Shown here: positions 1 through 8,097 of the stretch, piece after piece | Layout of the letters: each line of letters begins with the position of its first letter | Numbering within the stretch: position 1 is the first letter of the stretch | Assembly: GCF_900103825.1 (NCBI RefSeq) | Contig: NZ_FNIF01000010.1 | Location: forward strand, 108,745 to 172,744 | Reading direction: 5' to 3' | Length of the DNA: 64,000 nt | Source of the DNA: Paenibacillus sp. yr247 | GTDB taxonomy: Bacteria > Bacillota > Bacilli > Paenibacillales > NBRC-103111 | Program-made: the position numbers and the translations under genes | The notes under the pieces: generated by a model | Told to the model about the DNA's origin: nothing | What the model saw: only the letters and a program-made list of their open reading frames with translations | The model's database searches: none

Positions 1-565
1 TGGCAAATCCAACTGCAGGAGTTCCTATACCAAGAACGGCCGCTATCCCAAAAATAATAAAGGCTACGATGGCAACAACTTTGATCATGGCAAACCAGTA
101 CTCAATAGATCCGAAGTTTGAAACTGACCGCGAATTTACAAAGATGAGAACGGCACCGAAACCTAAGGTCCAAACCCACACTGGTATGCCAGGGAACCAA
201 TACTGCATATAAATACCTACAGCTACCGCTTCTCCTCCTATGGCAATTACTTGTGCTGCCCAATAGGTCCAGCGAGTAGTAAATCCTGCCCACGGACTAA
301 TATATTTTTCTGCATAGACCCCAAATGACCCTGCTGTAGGATGAGCAACTGCCATTTCTGAAAGACTGTACATCATAATTACGGCTATTATAGCTGCAAT
401 TACATAGCTAAAAATTACCGCTGGACCCGCATAATTGATGGCAATAGCACTTCCCATAAATAGGCCCGTCCCTATTGCTCCACCTAACCCGATCATTGTC
501 AATTGCCCTTTTGTCAATTTTCTGTGAAGTCCTGATTCACGTTCCATTAACTCATCTTTCTTCAT
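1..565 (-). CDS. Amino acid permease (APC family), 3' end cut by the window
   Basis: N-terminal 188 residues of an APC-superfamily amino acid/proton symporter, an integral membrane importer. The glycine-rich first helix GGAIGTGLFMGS (about residues 28-39) is the family signature and is followed by further hydrophobic helices. The start is ATG at 565, chosen because AGGGGGAAA lies just upstream; an ATG four bases further upstream runs quickly into a stop. It is the last gene of a minus-strand run with a YitT-like protein and an aminotransferase, which suggests amino acid uptake and use. The GabP/AnsP-type substrate cannot be told apart from this fragment. The C-terminus lies outside the window. 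Confidence 0.85.
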   Translation of the reverse strand, partial: MKKDELMERESGLHRKLTKGQLTMIGLGGAIGTGLFMGSAIAINYAGPAVIFSYVIAAIIAVIMMYSLSEMAVAHPTAGSFGVYAEKYISPWAGFTTRWTYWAAQVIAIGGEAVAVGIYMQYWFPGIPVWVWTLGFGAVLIFVNSRSVSNFGSIEYWFAMIKVVAIVAFIIFGIAAVLGIGTPAVGFA

Positions 566-641
566 ACATTTTCCCCCTAAATGATGTGGCTTCGACATAA
601 GTAAGCGTATACAATTCTGAAATGAATAACTTTGTTTTTAA

Positions 642-1238
642 TCAGCTAGTTTCGCTGATGTTTATTTTCATTCGTTTTCCTAAAGTTAAGCCAATATCTA
701 CCGATTTACCTGCAAGATAGATCGCCACTATAGTTAGCAGTAATTTCAAAAACCCATAAAGGTAACCGGTAGACAGGACAATGACAGCATTTAGTAAGAA
801 CATTATTTTTCCTATTGTCCATCTAGGCCAAATTTTATTAATGACCACACAGGCAATATCCGTTCCACCTGTTGAGCCACCTGCAAGTAGTACGAAAGCT
901 ATGGGAATACCGCTAAAGATTCCTCCGCAAATACAACCGAGCAAAGGCTGCGAAAACCCTACAACAGAAGAGAATAATGTTAAGAATAGTGACATCGAAA
1001 GCATTCCGATAGTGCTATAGATGATAAACTTTATCCCTACATACCGATATCCTAATAAAAACAAAGGAATATTAAACAATAAATATATGAATCCTAAAGA
1101 GATCGGTACAAAGTGTCCAATAATAATGACGATTCCCCCAAGACCGGGAGCAATGATGTCATTCGGTTTCATAAATAAATAGTAGGCATAGGCCGTTAAA
1201 GCTGTTCCTGCAACAATCAACAGAATCTCAAATACCAT
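642..1238 (-). CDS. YitT-family (DUF161) membrane protein, short form
   Basis: Integral membrane protein of 198 residues with about five hydrophobic segments and the glycine-rich loop LAGGSTGGTDI (about residues 118-128) typical of YitT/YczE-type proteins. It lacks the C-terminal soluble DUF2179 domain of full-length YitT (about 280 residues), so it is the short variant or a truncated one. The start is uncertain: ATG 1238 has no close ribosome site, whereas GGAGGAGGTGATG lies about 12 nt before an in-frame CTG at 1247. It sits between the aminotransferase and the amino acid permease in the same direction. Molecular function is not known for the family. Confidence 0.75.
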   Translation of the reverse strand: MVFEILLIVAGTALTAYAYYLFMKPNDIIAPGLGGIVIIIGHFVPISLGFIYLLFNIPLFLLGYRYVGIKFIIYSTIGMLSMSLFLTLFSSVVGFSQPLLGCICGGIFSGIPIAFVLLAGGSTGGTDIACVVINKIWPRWTIGKIMFLLNAVIVLSTGYLYGFLKLLLTIVAIYLAGKSVDIGLTLGKRMKINISETS

Positions 1239-1276
1239 CTTTTTCAGTTAGCATCACCTCCTCCATTGTTCAGATT

Positions 1277-2431
1277 TTAGACGACTTCAAATTTGGATTT
1301 CAGCTCAACCAGCATATCAATTGCAATGGCGACTTCTTCTTTTGTATTGTAAAAATGAGGTGCAATCCGAATGACATCATTGCGCGCTGACACAATAACT
1401 CCTTTCTCCCTCATTTTCATTTCGATCATTGACGCGTTCGAGCATTGAAATGCCGTGTTAGCTGCTTTTCGATTGAGATCTAGTGGACTTGCGATGGTTA
1501 GTTCCTTTTCTTGTCCATAAGAAATGGCAAAGCTTGATAATTCGTTAAGATAAGACTCAATTCGATTAATACCCATCTGATTAATCAGTTCCATTGCTGC
1601 ATTTGCGGCATATGCGTTGATCATTGGAGGAGTCCCCGTATCAAATCGCCTTGTTCCTTCCGCATAATCCAGTGACTTAACATCAAACGAAAAAGGGTTT
1701 ATTCGGCCGAACCAACCGGTAATGGAAGGTTGCAATTCATTGGCAAGTTCTTTCTTAACATATAGGAATGCGATTCCCGGTATCCCTAGCAAAAACTTCT
1801 GAGCTCCTGCTGCAAGAAAATCAACATCCATCTGCTTAACATCTATAGCAACACAACCTGCTGACTGATACGCATCAACAAATAGCCGAGCCCCTTTATC
1901 GTGCACGATGGAGGAAATTTGTTTTAAATCTTGTTTAAGTCCATTATAATAAGCAACATGTGACATGGAGACAATCAAAGTTTGTTCATCCACATATTGA
2001 TCATAAAATTCAATAGGAATCTCGTTGTTTTCACTTGGAACAAATGAGATTTGGGCTCCCCGAGATTTTTGAGCCAACCAGACATGCCCGATCGAAGGAA
2101 AATCCATTTCGGTGGTCACGATTTTATTCCTACTTGTTGTAATTTGCAACGCAGATGCAACTGCTGATGCCGCTAAAGAAAGAGAGGGAAGCACCGCAAT
2201 TTCATCAGGTGACGCATTTATTAATGTGGCAAAGGATTGTTTAGCCATCGCTACACGATTCATCCAGCCCATCCAGTCCATGCCTTCAGCTAGCCAACCG
2301 TCGGTATACTCTTTTATGGCCGCTTCCACTTGAAGGCTCATCGCGCTTTGTGAACAACTAGACAGCTGAATCTTGTTTTTCAAAATTGGAAAATATTCTC
2401 TTTCCTTAACAAAAGGATATTCCACAAACAT
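1277..2431 (-). CDS. Class V aminotransferase (PLP, cysteine desulfurase/kynureninase-like)
   Basis: Fold-type I PLP enzyme of 384 residues. The PLP lysine is K212 in AAGAQKFLLG; upstream, D186 and Q189 in FVDAYQSAG fit the cofactor-binding Asp and Gln of class V enzymes. The C-terminal GVIVSARNDVIRIAPHFYN segment also matches the family. The precise substrate (cysteine, an amino acid or an aminoalkyl compound) is not evident. It is the first gene of a minus-strand run with a YitT-like protein and an amino acid permease, and is divergent from a Crp/Fnr regulator with only 35 bp between the start codons, so that regulator probably controls it. Confidence 0.82.
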   Translation of the reverse strand: MFVEYPFVKEREYFPILKNKIQLSSCSQSAMSLQVEAAIKEYTDGWLAEGMDWMGWMNRVAMAKQSFATLINASPDEIAVLPSLSLAASAVASALQITTSRNKIVTTEMDFPSIGHVWLAQKSRGAQISFVPSENNEIPIEFYDQYVDEQTLIVSMSHVAYYNGLKQDLKQISSIVHDKGARLFVDAYQSAGCVAIDVKQMDVDFLAAGAQKFLLGIPGIAFLYVKKELANELQPSITGWFGRINPFSFDVKSLDYAEGTRRFDTGTPPMINAYAANAAMELINQMGINRIESYLNELSSFAISYGQEKELTIASPLDLNRKAANTAFQCSNASMIEMKMREKGVIVSARNDVIRIAPHFYNTKEEVAIAIDMLVELKSKFEVV

Positions 2432-2466
2432 CTCTCGCTTTCAATTTTTTTTTGAGGAGATCTAAA

Positions 2467-3165
2467 ATGACCAAGATAGAAAGCGCTAACAATTCTTCGG
2501 TAACATCATGGCTGGAAAGCTTGCCTTTTCATTGGCATCCACTCCCTCAACTTGGACAAAAACTGGTTTTAAAAAAGCATGATTTTATCTTCTTGGAAAA
2601 TCAACCTAATGACTTTGTCTATCTAGTTCTGAACGGACGTATTCGATTATACATTACCTCTCTTAATGGCGTGGAGAAAACAATCGCGATCATTGGAAAA
2701 AACGGGATGATTGGTGAAAATGGCATCTTTGATAACGATACATCGTACAACCATAGCGCTATTACTGCTAGTAAGGCTACTTTAATTAGAGTTGATCGAA
2801 AAAAACTCGAAGAAACTTTGAAAAGCAATTTTGAGCTTACGCGACAAATTTTGCTTTTGGTAAACTTAAAAATGAGAATTATGTCATCCCAATTATTGCA
2901 GCTAAGCTCTTATTCCGCCATCCAGCGAATTAGTCATACACTCTTACAGTTAGTTGATACGTATGGGTTTAGAAAAGGTGAAAAGGAAATCATTGGAATC
3001 AGCTTTACACACCAAGAATTAGCCAATCTAGTGAGCACATCAAGAGTGACAACGGCAAACACTTTAAAAAACTTGGAACGAAGTGGCGTCATTTCAAAAC
3101 AAAACGGCAAGTACGTAATTGAAGACAAGACGCGCTTGATTTCTTTAGGAACCAATCACAATTAA
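2467..3165 (+). CDS. Crp/Fnr-family transcriptional regulator
   Basis: Cytoplasmic DNA-binding regulator of 232 residues: an N-terminal cyclic-nucleotide-binding-like beta-barrel (about residues 25-125, with NGRIRLYITSLNGVEKTIAI), a long dimerisation helix, and a C-terminal Crp-type winged helix (FTHQELANLVSTSRVTTANT). No cysteine cluster for an FNR-type iron-sulfur centre is present. The start is ATG 2467, five codons inside the longest frame, because GAGGAGA (2454-2460) is correctly spaced for it. It is divergent from the aminotransferase operon with a 35-bp gap, so it likely regulates that operon and itself. The ligand is unknown. Confidence 0.85.
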   Translation: MTKIESANNSSVTSWLESLPFHWHPLPQLGQKLVLKKHDFIFLENQPNDFVYLVLNGRIRLYITSLNGVEKTIAIIGKNGMIGENGIFDNDTSYNHSAITASKATLIRVDRKKLEETLKSNFELTRQILLLVNLKMRIMSSQLLQLSSYSAIQRISHTLLQLVDTYGFRKGEKEIIGISFTHQELANLVSTSRVTTANTLKNLERSGVISKQNGKYVIEDKTRLISLGTNHN

Positions 3166-3282
3166 TTTTGATATGCACTCATTTTATAAATTATTTATTA
3201 ATTATTCTGTAAAGTAGTTTACAACATATAAAATTTCTCACTAGTGACCGAAATCCGAAAGCTGATGGATGAGTTGAACGAC

Positions 3283-3324
3283 AAAAAGGGGCGACGAATG
3301 ATTACATTCGACTTGCCCCTTTTT
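3283..3324. terminator. Terminator-like hairpin downstream of the Crp/Fnr gene
   Basis: Arms AAAAAGGGGC (3283-3292) and GCCCCTTTTT (3315-3324) enclose a second small stem CGAATG/CATTCG. It has T-runs in both directions and could terminate the Crp/Fnr transcript. The same bases encode the end of the IS6 remnant, so the hairpin may have come with the element. Confidence 0.55.
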
Positions 3325-3553
3325 GATCATATGCATCGCTTCAATTCCTTGTATTCGTTTGCTCTGCTGTTAGAAATGATTTAAAACCAAGTATTGGGTT
3401 CGTTCGTTTTTTGATGAAACGATGATCCTGTTTTAAGATGTTATGGAGATACTTCGTCTGTCTTATCTGTGTTTCATGTGGCAGTTTATTATTATTTTTT
3501 AGATTTTCTATAGCCACCGGAAAAGCTTGGTTCTTATCTACTTCTGCCGACAT
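3283..3553 (-). pseudogene. IS6-family transposase remnant (C-terminal part, frameshifted)
   Basis: The minus strand encodes a segment with VDKNQAFPVAIENL, IRQTKYLHNILKQDHRFIKK and LGFKSFLTAEQT, which is the C-terminal half of IS6/IS26/IS240-type DDE transposases (the glutamate region after the conserved DKN). After about 3348 the frame shifts and the other frame continues with GIEAMHMIKKGQV, the normal family C-terminus. The N-terminal HTH and first catalytic Asp are missing. It is therefore a decayed, immobile fragment. Its left end also forms the hairpin listed separately. Recognition is from memory of the family, without a search. Confidence 0.75.
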
Positions 3554-3651
3554 TCCGTCGCTAAAACTACAGCCTGAATCACATCACGACGGTCCCCCCC
3601 TCCATGCATGCTTTCATACGTTCCTACATTTATCATCTAGTACTTAAGGAC

Positions 3652-4740
3652 TTACATAACCGAAATGGCAGTTTCCAGTACTTTCTTCTCATCCACCTCT
3701 AATCCCAACCCATGGCCTTGAGGAACAAATAAATATCCGTCTTTGAATTCCAATTGATTTTTAAACAGCGCCAACAGTTCGTCACGATGACCGGTAAATT
3801 CTTGATGATACATCGCATTGGAGACAGACGCACAGAAATGTAAACTTGCTGCAGTGCCGATTGTGGGTTGAGTGTTATGGACAACTATAGGCTTACTCCA
3901 TGCCTCTGCAAGTGCGGCAATTTTCTTGGCTTCCGTCATTCCGCCGCACTTTACCAAATCCGGCTGCAAAATATCAGGTTTGCCTTGCAACAGCAGGTCT
4001 CTGAATTGCCAGAGCGTATATTCATGTTCGCCAGCGCTTATCGGGGTATCTAATGCGTCGGACACTTGCGCCATCGCCAAGTAATCATATTGGGGGGTCG
4101 GCTCCTCAAACCAAGCAAGACCAATGTGTTCTTCAAGATAACGCCCTATCTGTATCGCTTTATGTGCAGTATATCCGTTGTTTGCATCAAAAGCTAATTT
4201 TACTTCATCGCCAACAGCCTTACGGATGGCTTTCATCATGGCAATTGCCGGGTCATTAAGTGTTTCGCCTTTTAACGGTCCGTAATTCATTCGTAACTTA
4301 GCGACACCATAGCCTTTTTCTACATTGGATGCAATGATCTTAACTACTTCATCCACTGTTGCTTTTCCGTCCCAACCAAAACTGTAGTAGATATTGACCC
4401 GGTCCCTGAAACGTCCGCCAATCAACTGGCATATCGGTTTATTTGTAACTTTTCCGAGAATATCCCACAATGCAATATCGATTCCCGACATGGTTTCCAG
4501 AAGCGCGCCCGATGGTCCGAGTTTATGGCGTTTAATAAACATGTTCTCCCAAAGAACTTCAACATCGAATGGATCACCGCCGATAATCAAAGGTTTTAGT
4601 GAATGCATGGCCATTGCTTGAAGCACATGCCCTCCCATAGGGGAACATTCACCCCATCCGCTAATACCTTCGTCGGTGTCCAATTTAATAAATATGCTTC
4701 CCCAAGGGAGAAGATAGCTGGTCATGTTGGTAATCTTCAT
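3652..4740 (-). CDS. Mandelate racemase/muconate lactonizing enzyme family protein (acid-sugar dehydratase-like)
   Basis: Enolase-superfamily enzyme of 362 residues, cytoplasmic. The start is ATG 4740 because AAGGAGG (4749-4755) lies directly upstream. An N-terminal capping domain is followed by a beta-barrel with three metal ligands D185 (FDANNG), E212 (FEEP) and E238 (SAGEHEY). D261 and H288 (VVHNTQPTIG) would form the His-Asp dyad of the mandelate racemase subgroup. The usual KxK is KLR (K148). This architecture usually dehydrates aldonic or uronic acids; the substrate is not known here. It is the last gene of the importer/PhyH operon, which suggests it acts on the imported sugar or a product of it. 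Confidence 0.85.
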   Translation of the reverse strand: MKITNMTSYLLPWGSIFIKLDTDEGISGWGECSPMGGHVLQAMAMHSLKPLIIGGDPFDVEVLWENMFIKRHKLGPSGALLETMSGIDIALWDILGKVTNKPICQLIGGRFRDRVNIYYSFGWDGKATVDEVVKIIASNVEKGYGVAKLRMNYGPLKGETLNDPAIAMMKAIRKAVGDEVKLAFDANNGYTAHKAIQIGRYLEEHIGLAWFEEPTPQYDYLAMAQVSDALDTPISAGEHEYTLWQFRDLLLQGKPDILQPDLVKCGGMTEAKKIAALAEAWSKPIVVHNTQPTIGTAASLHFCASVSNAMYHQEFTGHRDELLALFKNQLEFKDGYLFVPQGHGLGLEVDEKKVLETAISVM

Positions 4741-4979
4741 GCTTCCAACCTCCTTAGGGATAATTTCAAATACCTTAGCATAATTTTCGAAACGTAGATT
4801 TCGGGAATCCAAAAGGCTATTGCTTTAAGTTTTGATTGATAAACGTCGGTTTTGATATCTACTGATTCGTTCAGGACTGCTTGACGATTTTATGTGCTGC
4901 GCTCATTCTTTTACCACTCGAAACAACTAAGGTACCAGCATTTAATTCATCCGATTAGCTTATCTCTTTCATATCACCA

Positions 4980-5816
4980 TTATTTTCTCACCTGAACAGG
5001 AGCGTGCTCCTCCAGCCATCCCCTTAACGGAACTTCCTCGGCGGTCGGAGAGTAATATCCGTTGCAGTTGATCCCAGCACCCAGCAATTGACGTCGGACC
5101 GGCTCGGATTGATCCCATAAATCCTGGACCGTCATATCGTCTTTCGTCCTGATCCACCGGTACCCGTAACCATAGAAGAGAACCTTGCGGGTAATGTCCG
5201 ACCAATTCGGACTGGCCGAATGCCATAAACGCCGGTCAAAAATCACGGCCGTTCCCGGTTTAACGCAGACAGGAATCGCTCCTACGGGTTGGCCGTAACC
5301 GCCCTCGGGACGTTCGATCGTATTCTGAAGATGACTATTAGGAACGATCCAGAAGTTTCCACGTCCCTGCTCTGAAAGATCTGATAAGAAATAGGCAACC
5401 TTAAGAGACATTCTCGGACGAGGATCCGACTCCATCTCCACATTCATTCGGCCGCTGTCCTGATGCCAACCGAGTGTCTTATCGTCTTTTTGCAACCCGG
5501 TTGGAGGCGTAACAATCATATGAGCGTGATAAAGGTAAATGTTCCAGCCCAATATCCCCCATACTTTAGGCAGTACTTTCTCGTAATCCACCAGATCGAG
5601 GAAAAGATTGTGATCGGGAATAAAATTAGGATGGAACAATGCTTTCTTAATTTCGTGTCCAAGCCTAACTTTTTCGTCGAAGATGCGGTCGACTTCCTTG
5701 GTCAACGCTGTGACCTGCCCAGGAGACAATACGTTCTCCAGGATCAAATATCCCGTTTCGTCAAAGGTTCTGCGTTCTTCTTCAGTCAATACGTACTGTA
5801 GGCATGATTCATTCAT
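4980..5816 (-). CDS. Phytanoyl-CoA dioxygenase (PhyH) family Fe(II)/2-oxoglutarate oxygenase
   Basis: Non-haem iron oxygenase of 278 residues. The iron facial triad can be read as H118 and D120 (GWHQDSG) with the distal H199 (RRLWHSAS); R210 in ITRKVLFYGYGYRW would bind 2-oxoglutarate. Such enzymes hydroxylate a carbon of a small organic substrate with release of CO2 and succinate. The ATG overlaps the stop of the upstream decayed glycosidase frame (ATGA), so translation was or is coupled. It lies between an ABC importer and an enolase-superfamily dehydratase, so it probably modifies the imported compound. Substrate unknown. Confidence 0.85.
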   Translation of the reverse strand: MNESCLQYVLTEEERRTFDETGYLILENVLSPGQVTALTKEVDRIFDEKVRLGHEIKKALFHPNFIPDHNLFLDLVDYEKVLPKVWGILGWNIYLYHAHMIVTPPTGLQKDDKTLGWHQDSGRMNVEMESDPRPRMSLKVAYFLSDLSEQGRGNFWIVPNSHLQNTIERPEGGYGQPVGAIPVCVKPGTAVIFDRRLWHSASPNWSDITRKVLFYGYGYRWIRTKDDMTVQDLWDQSEPVRRQLLGAGINCNGYYSPTAEEVPLRGWLEEHAPVQVRK

Positions 5817-6147
5817 TTGAACATTCCTCCGTTTGAATTATAGTTAACTAAGTTTAATAAGCAGCGATTCCCATACTTCGAGTTTATTAACCGAAATGTA
5901 CAAGATATTCCCTTTCCGTTCAAAAGGTGATGTTCGATCTGAAATAAGTTGCCGAACTTCCAAACGTCTTCACTAGATTGAAGTGTCAATTCAAGCTTAA
6001 TATCATGAATCGGCATGTTTACAGCTAATGGTCGGCGGCCTAGGCCATTAATTAAATTCAAGATGATATACTTTTCCTTTCGAAAACAAGCGACTTTGGA
6101 TGATGCGCAGCGGCTTTAGCCACCAGTCCTTTTGCGAATTAATCATC
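5813..6147 (-). pseudogene. Decayed glycosidase-like gene: N-terminal tip joined to C-terminal tail
   Basis: ATG 6147 follows AGGGAGTG and encodes a start DWWLKPLRIIQ, which I recall as the N-terminus of a large (about 700-residue) TIM-barrel glycosidase family with a beta-galactosidase-trimerisation-like domain. After about 17 codons the frame breaks (stop near 6049). Another frame carries YIILNLINGLGRRPLAVNMP and IHDIKLELTL, which resembles the C-terminal beta domain of the same kind of protein, ending at 5813. The simplest reading is an internal deletion of roughly 600 codons plus a frameshift. The junction with PhyH (ATGA) is kept. The family name is from memory; the two-piece structure is visible in the sequence. 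Confidence 0.6.
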
Positions 6148-6170
6148 GGTTCACTCCCTTGGCCTCTAAA

Positions 6171-7055
6171 TCATTCTTTTACGCTGCCCAAAACGATTCC
6201 TTTTACAAAATAACGTTGAAGAAAAGGATATACCATCAAGACGGGGAGAGCCCCTAAAAAGATTTGAGCGGCCTTGTATGTGCGATCGGACATTTCTTGC
6301 AATTTGGACAGATCGGCTTCGCCCATTAATTCAAAATTCGGTTCGATTACAACAGTTCGCAAATAACTTTGCAGAGGATAATTTCTAGGAGAGTTCATGA
6401 AAATCAGTCCGTGAAACCATTCATTCCAGTGATTAACGATACAAAACAAGGTCAGGGTAGCCAAAGCCGGTTTCGACAAGGGCACAAAAATTTTCCACAG
6501 TATGGTCCAATGTCCGGCACCATCAACAAAAGATGCATCCTCGAGTTCCTTAGGCAAGTTACGGAAAAAATTAAGCAAAATGATTACATTGAAGACCGGC
6601 ACTGCATTAGGAAGAATCAGCGCCCAGATCGTATCCAACAAACCGGTTCCCCGCACCACCAAGTAATTAGGAATAAGACCCCCGTGGAACAAAATTGTCA
6701 CTACAAATATCCAAGCATATATTGTCCTTCTTCTGAAATTGGCCGTTTGTTTGGCTAACGGATAAGCTACGAGAATGGTCAGAAACATGTTGACGACAAC
6801 CCCTAAACCTACCCTTTGCAAAGTGACCACAAAAGAACGAGCAAACTCCTGTTTTTCCAAAACATAGTTATAAGACGCAAAAGTGAAGTCAATCGGCCAG
6901 AGCGTCACGAAACCGGCACTTGCGGCCGCTGCGGAGCTTAATGATATGGAAAAAACATGAACCAAAGGCAAGATGCACAAAATGGACATTGTAATTAAAA
7001 ATGAATAATTGAAAACATTAAAAATACCGCGACTTACTGATATCTTATGAAGCAT
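6171..7055 (-). CDS. Carbohydrate ABC transporter permease (LplC/YtcP type)
   Basis: Inner-membrane permease of 294 residues with six predicted helices. The EAA loop is ELEDASFVDGAGHWTILWKI, contacting the ATPase, and the C-terminus is the typical FAKG-like FVKGIVLGSVKE. CUT1-family LplC/YtcP/AraQ type. AGGGAGGAG precedes the ATG. It lies 17 bp after its partner permease, in an operon with a lipoprotein and a YesM/YesN two-component system. No ATPase gene is present in the window; such importers normally borrow the shared MsmX-type ATPase, which is inference here. Confidence 0.9.
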   Translation of the reverse strand: MLHKISVSRGIFNVFNYSFLITMSILCILPLVHVFSISLSSAAAASAGFVTLWPIDFTFASYNYVLEKQEFARSFVVTLQRVGLGVVVNMFLTILVAYPLAKQTANFRRRTIYAWIFVVTILFHGGLIPNYLVVRGTGLLDTIWALILPNAVPVFNVIILLNFFRNLPKELEDASFVDGAGHWTILWKIFVPLSKPALATLTLFCIVNHWNEWFHGLIFMNSPRNYPLQSYLRTVVIEPNFELMGEADLSKLQEMSDRTYKAAQIFLGALPVLMVYPFLQRYFVKGIVLGSVKE

Positions 7056-7072
7056 GATCCTATGTCTCCTCC

Positions 7073-7972
7073 CTAAAAGATACGATAATTCGCTAAGCGA
7101 TAAGCAAGAAAATAGGAGACGGAGATGAGAACAAGAGAAACAATCGATTTGAACAATCCGACTGCGGTAGCTACAGAATACTGGGAATCAATCAGGCCGA
7201 TCCGATACACAAACGTATCGATGATGTCTCCGCTTTGATACACTTGCGGGCTGTACAAGTTGAAAACTTGATCGAAACCTGCGTTCAGGACTTGCCCAAG
7301 GCTCAAGGTTGCCAGCAGTATGATAATTGGCAGCATTCCTGGAAGCGTAATATAGATCGTCTGCTTCCACCGGTTGGCTCCATCCATGATGGCTGCTTCA
7401 TACAACGCTGGGTTAATTCCTGTTATTGCAGCCAGATAGACAATCGTGCTGAAGCCGAATTCCTTCCATTCGTTGGTTATCACCAACACGTACGGAAACC
7501 ATTTGTTATTGCCGAGAAAAAAATTGGGTTCCAATCCGAATAAGGTCAAAAGCTGATTTACGATCCCTTTTGTCGGTGATAGAATATCGATTAAAATTCC
7601 CCCCAATATAATCCATGACAAAAAATGAGGCAGGTAAATTAGGGTTTGAACTGACCTTTTGATAGAATTCTTATAAATTTCGTTCAACAACAAGGAGATC
7701 ACGATTGGTACAATTAATCCCGTAATCATTTTCATCAAAGAAATAAAAACCGTGTTCCATATGATTTGCATTGTTCCCGGCATAAGAAACACGTAATTAA
7801 AATTGCTTAACCCCGCCCATCTCGAGTTGAATATACCCGTTACCGGGTTAAATTTTTGAAAAGCAATAACAAGTCCCAACATTGGCCCATAGCTGTATAT
7901 GAGAATTAAAATCAGCCCTGGTAAGATCATCATATCTAGAGTTAGTTGGTTCCACTTTATTTTCTTGTTCAT
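7073..7972 (-). CDS. Carbohydrate ABC transporter permease (LplB/YteP type)
   Basis: Permease of 299 residues with six helices and the EAA loop NPALYEAAIMDGANRWKQTI. The N-terminal QKFNPVTGIF and the C-terminal SYFLAYRLANYRIF match the LplB/YteP subgroup of CUT1 importers, which take up oligosaccharides such as rhamnogalacturonan or aldouronate fragments. AGGAGG lies upstream of ATG 7972. It pairs with the downstream LplC-type permease and the upstream solute-binding lipoprotein. The substrate is not determinable from the sequence. Confidence 0.9.
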   Translation of the reverse strand: MNKKIKWNQLTLDMMILPGLILILIYSYGPMLGLVIAFQKFNPVTGIFNSRWAGLSNFNYVFLMPGTMQIIWNTVFISLMKMITGLIVPIVISLLLNEIYKNSIKRSVQTLIYLPHFLSWIILGGILIDILSPTKGIVNQLLTLFGLEPNFFLGNNKWFPYVLVITNEWKEFGFSTIVYLAAITGINPALYEAAIMDGANRWKQTIYITLPGMLPIIILLATLSLGQVLNAGFDQVFNLYSPQVYQSGDIIDTFVYRIGLIDSQYSVATAVGLFKSIVSLVLISVSYFLAYRLANYRIF

Positions 7973-8097
7973 GATGTGCCTCCTGAACCTATGAAGAGCT
8001 GCTTAAACAAATTTGAAAGACCGGGTTAGAGGGGAATCCGCTTTCATAGCACACGTCCCCCACACCCTCTTTGTTATAATAATTTATTAGTTAATTA

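Noticed and set aside
102..293. 63-codon minus-strand frame inside the permease
   Set aside because: It overlaps the permease coding frame, which has the APC motifs; the shadow has no motif or ribosome site.
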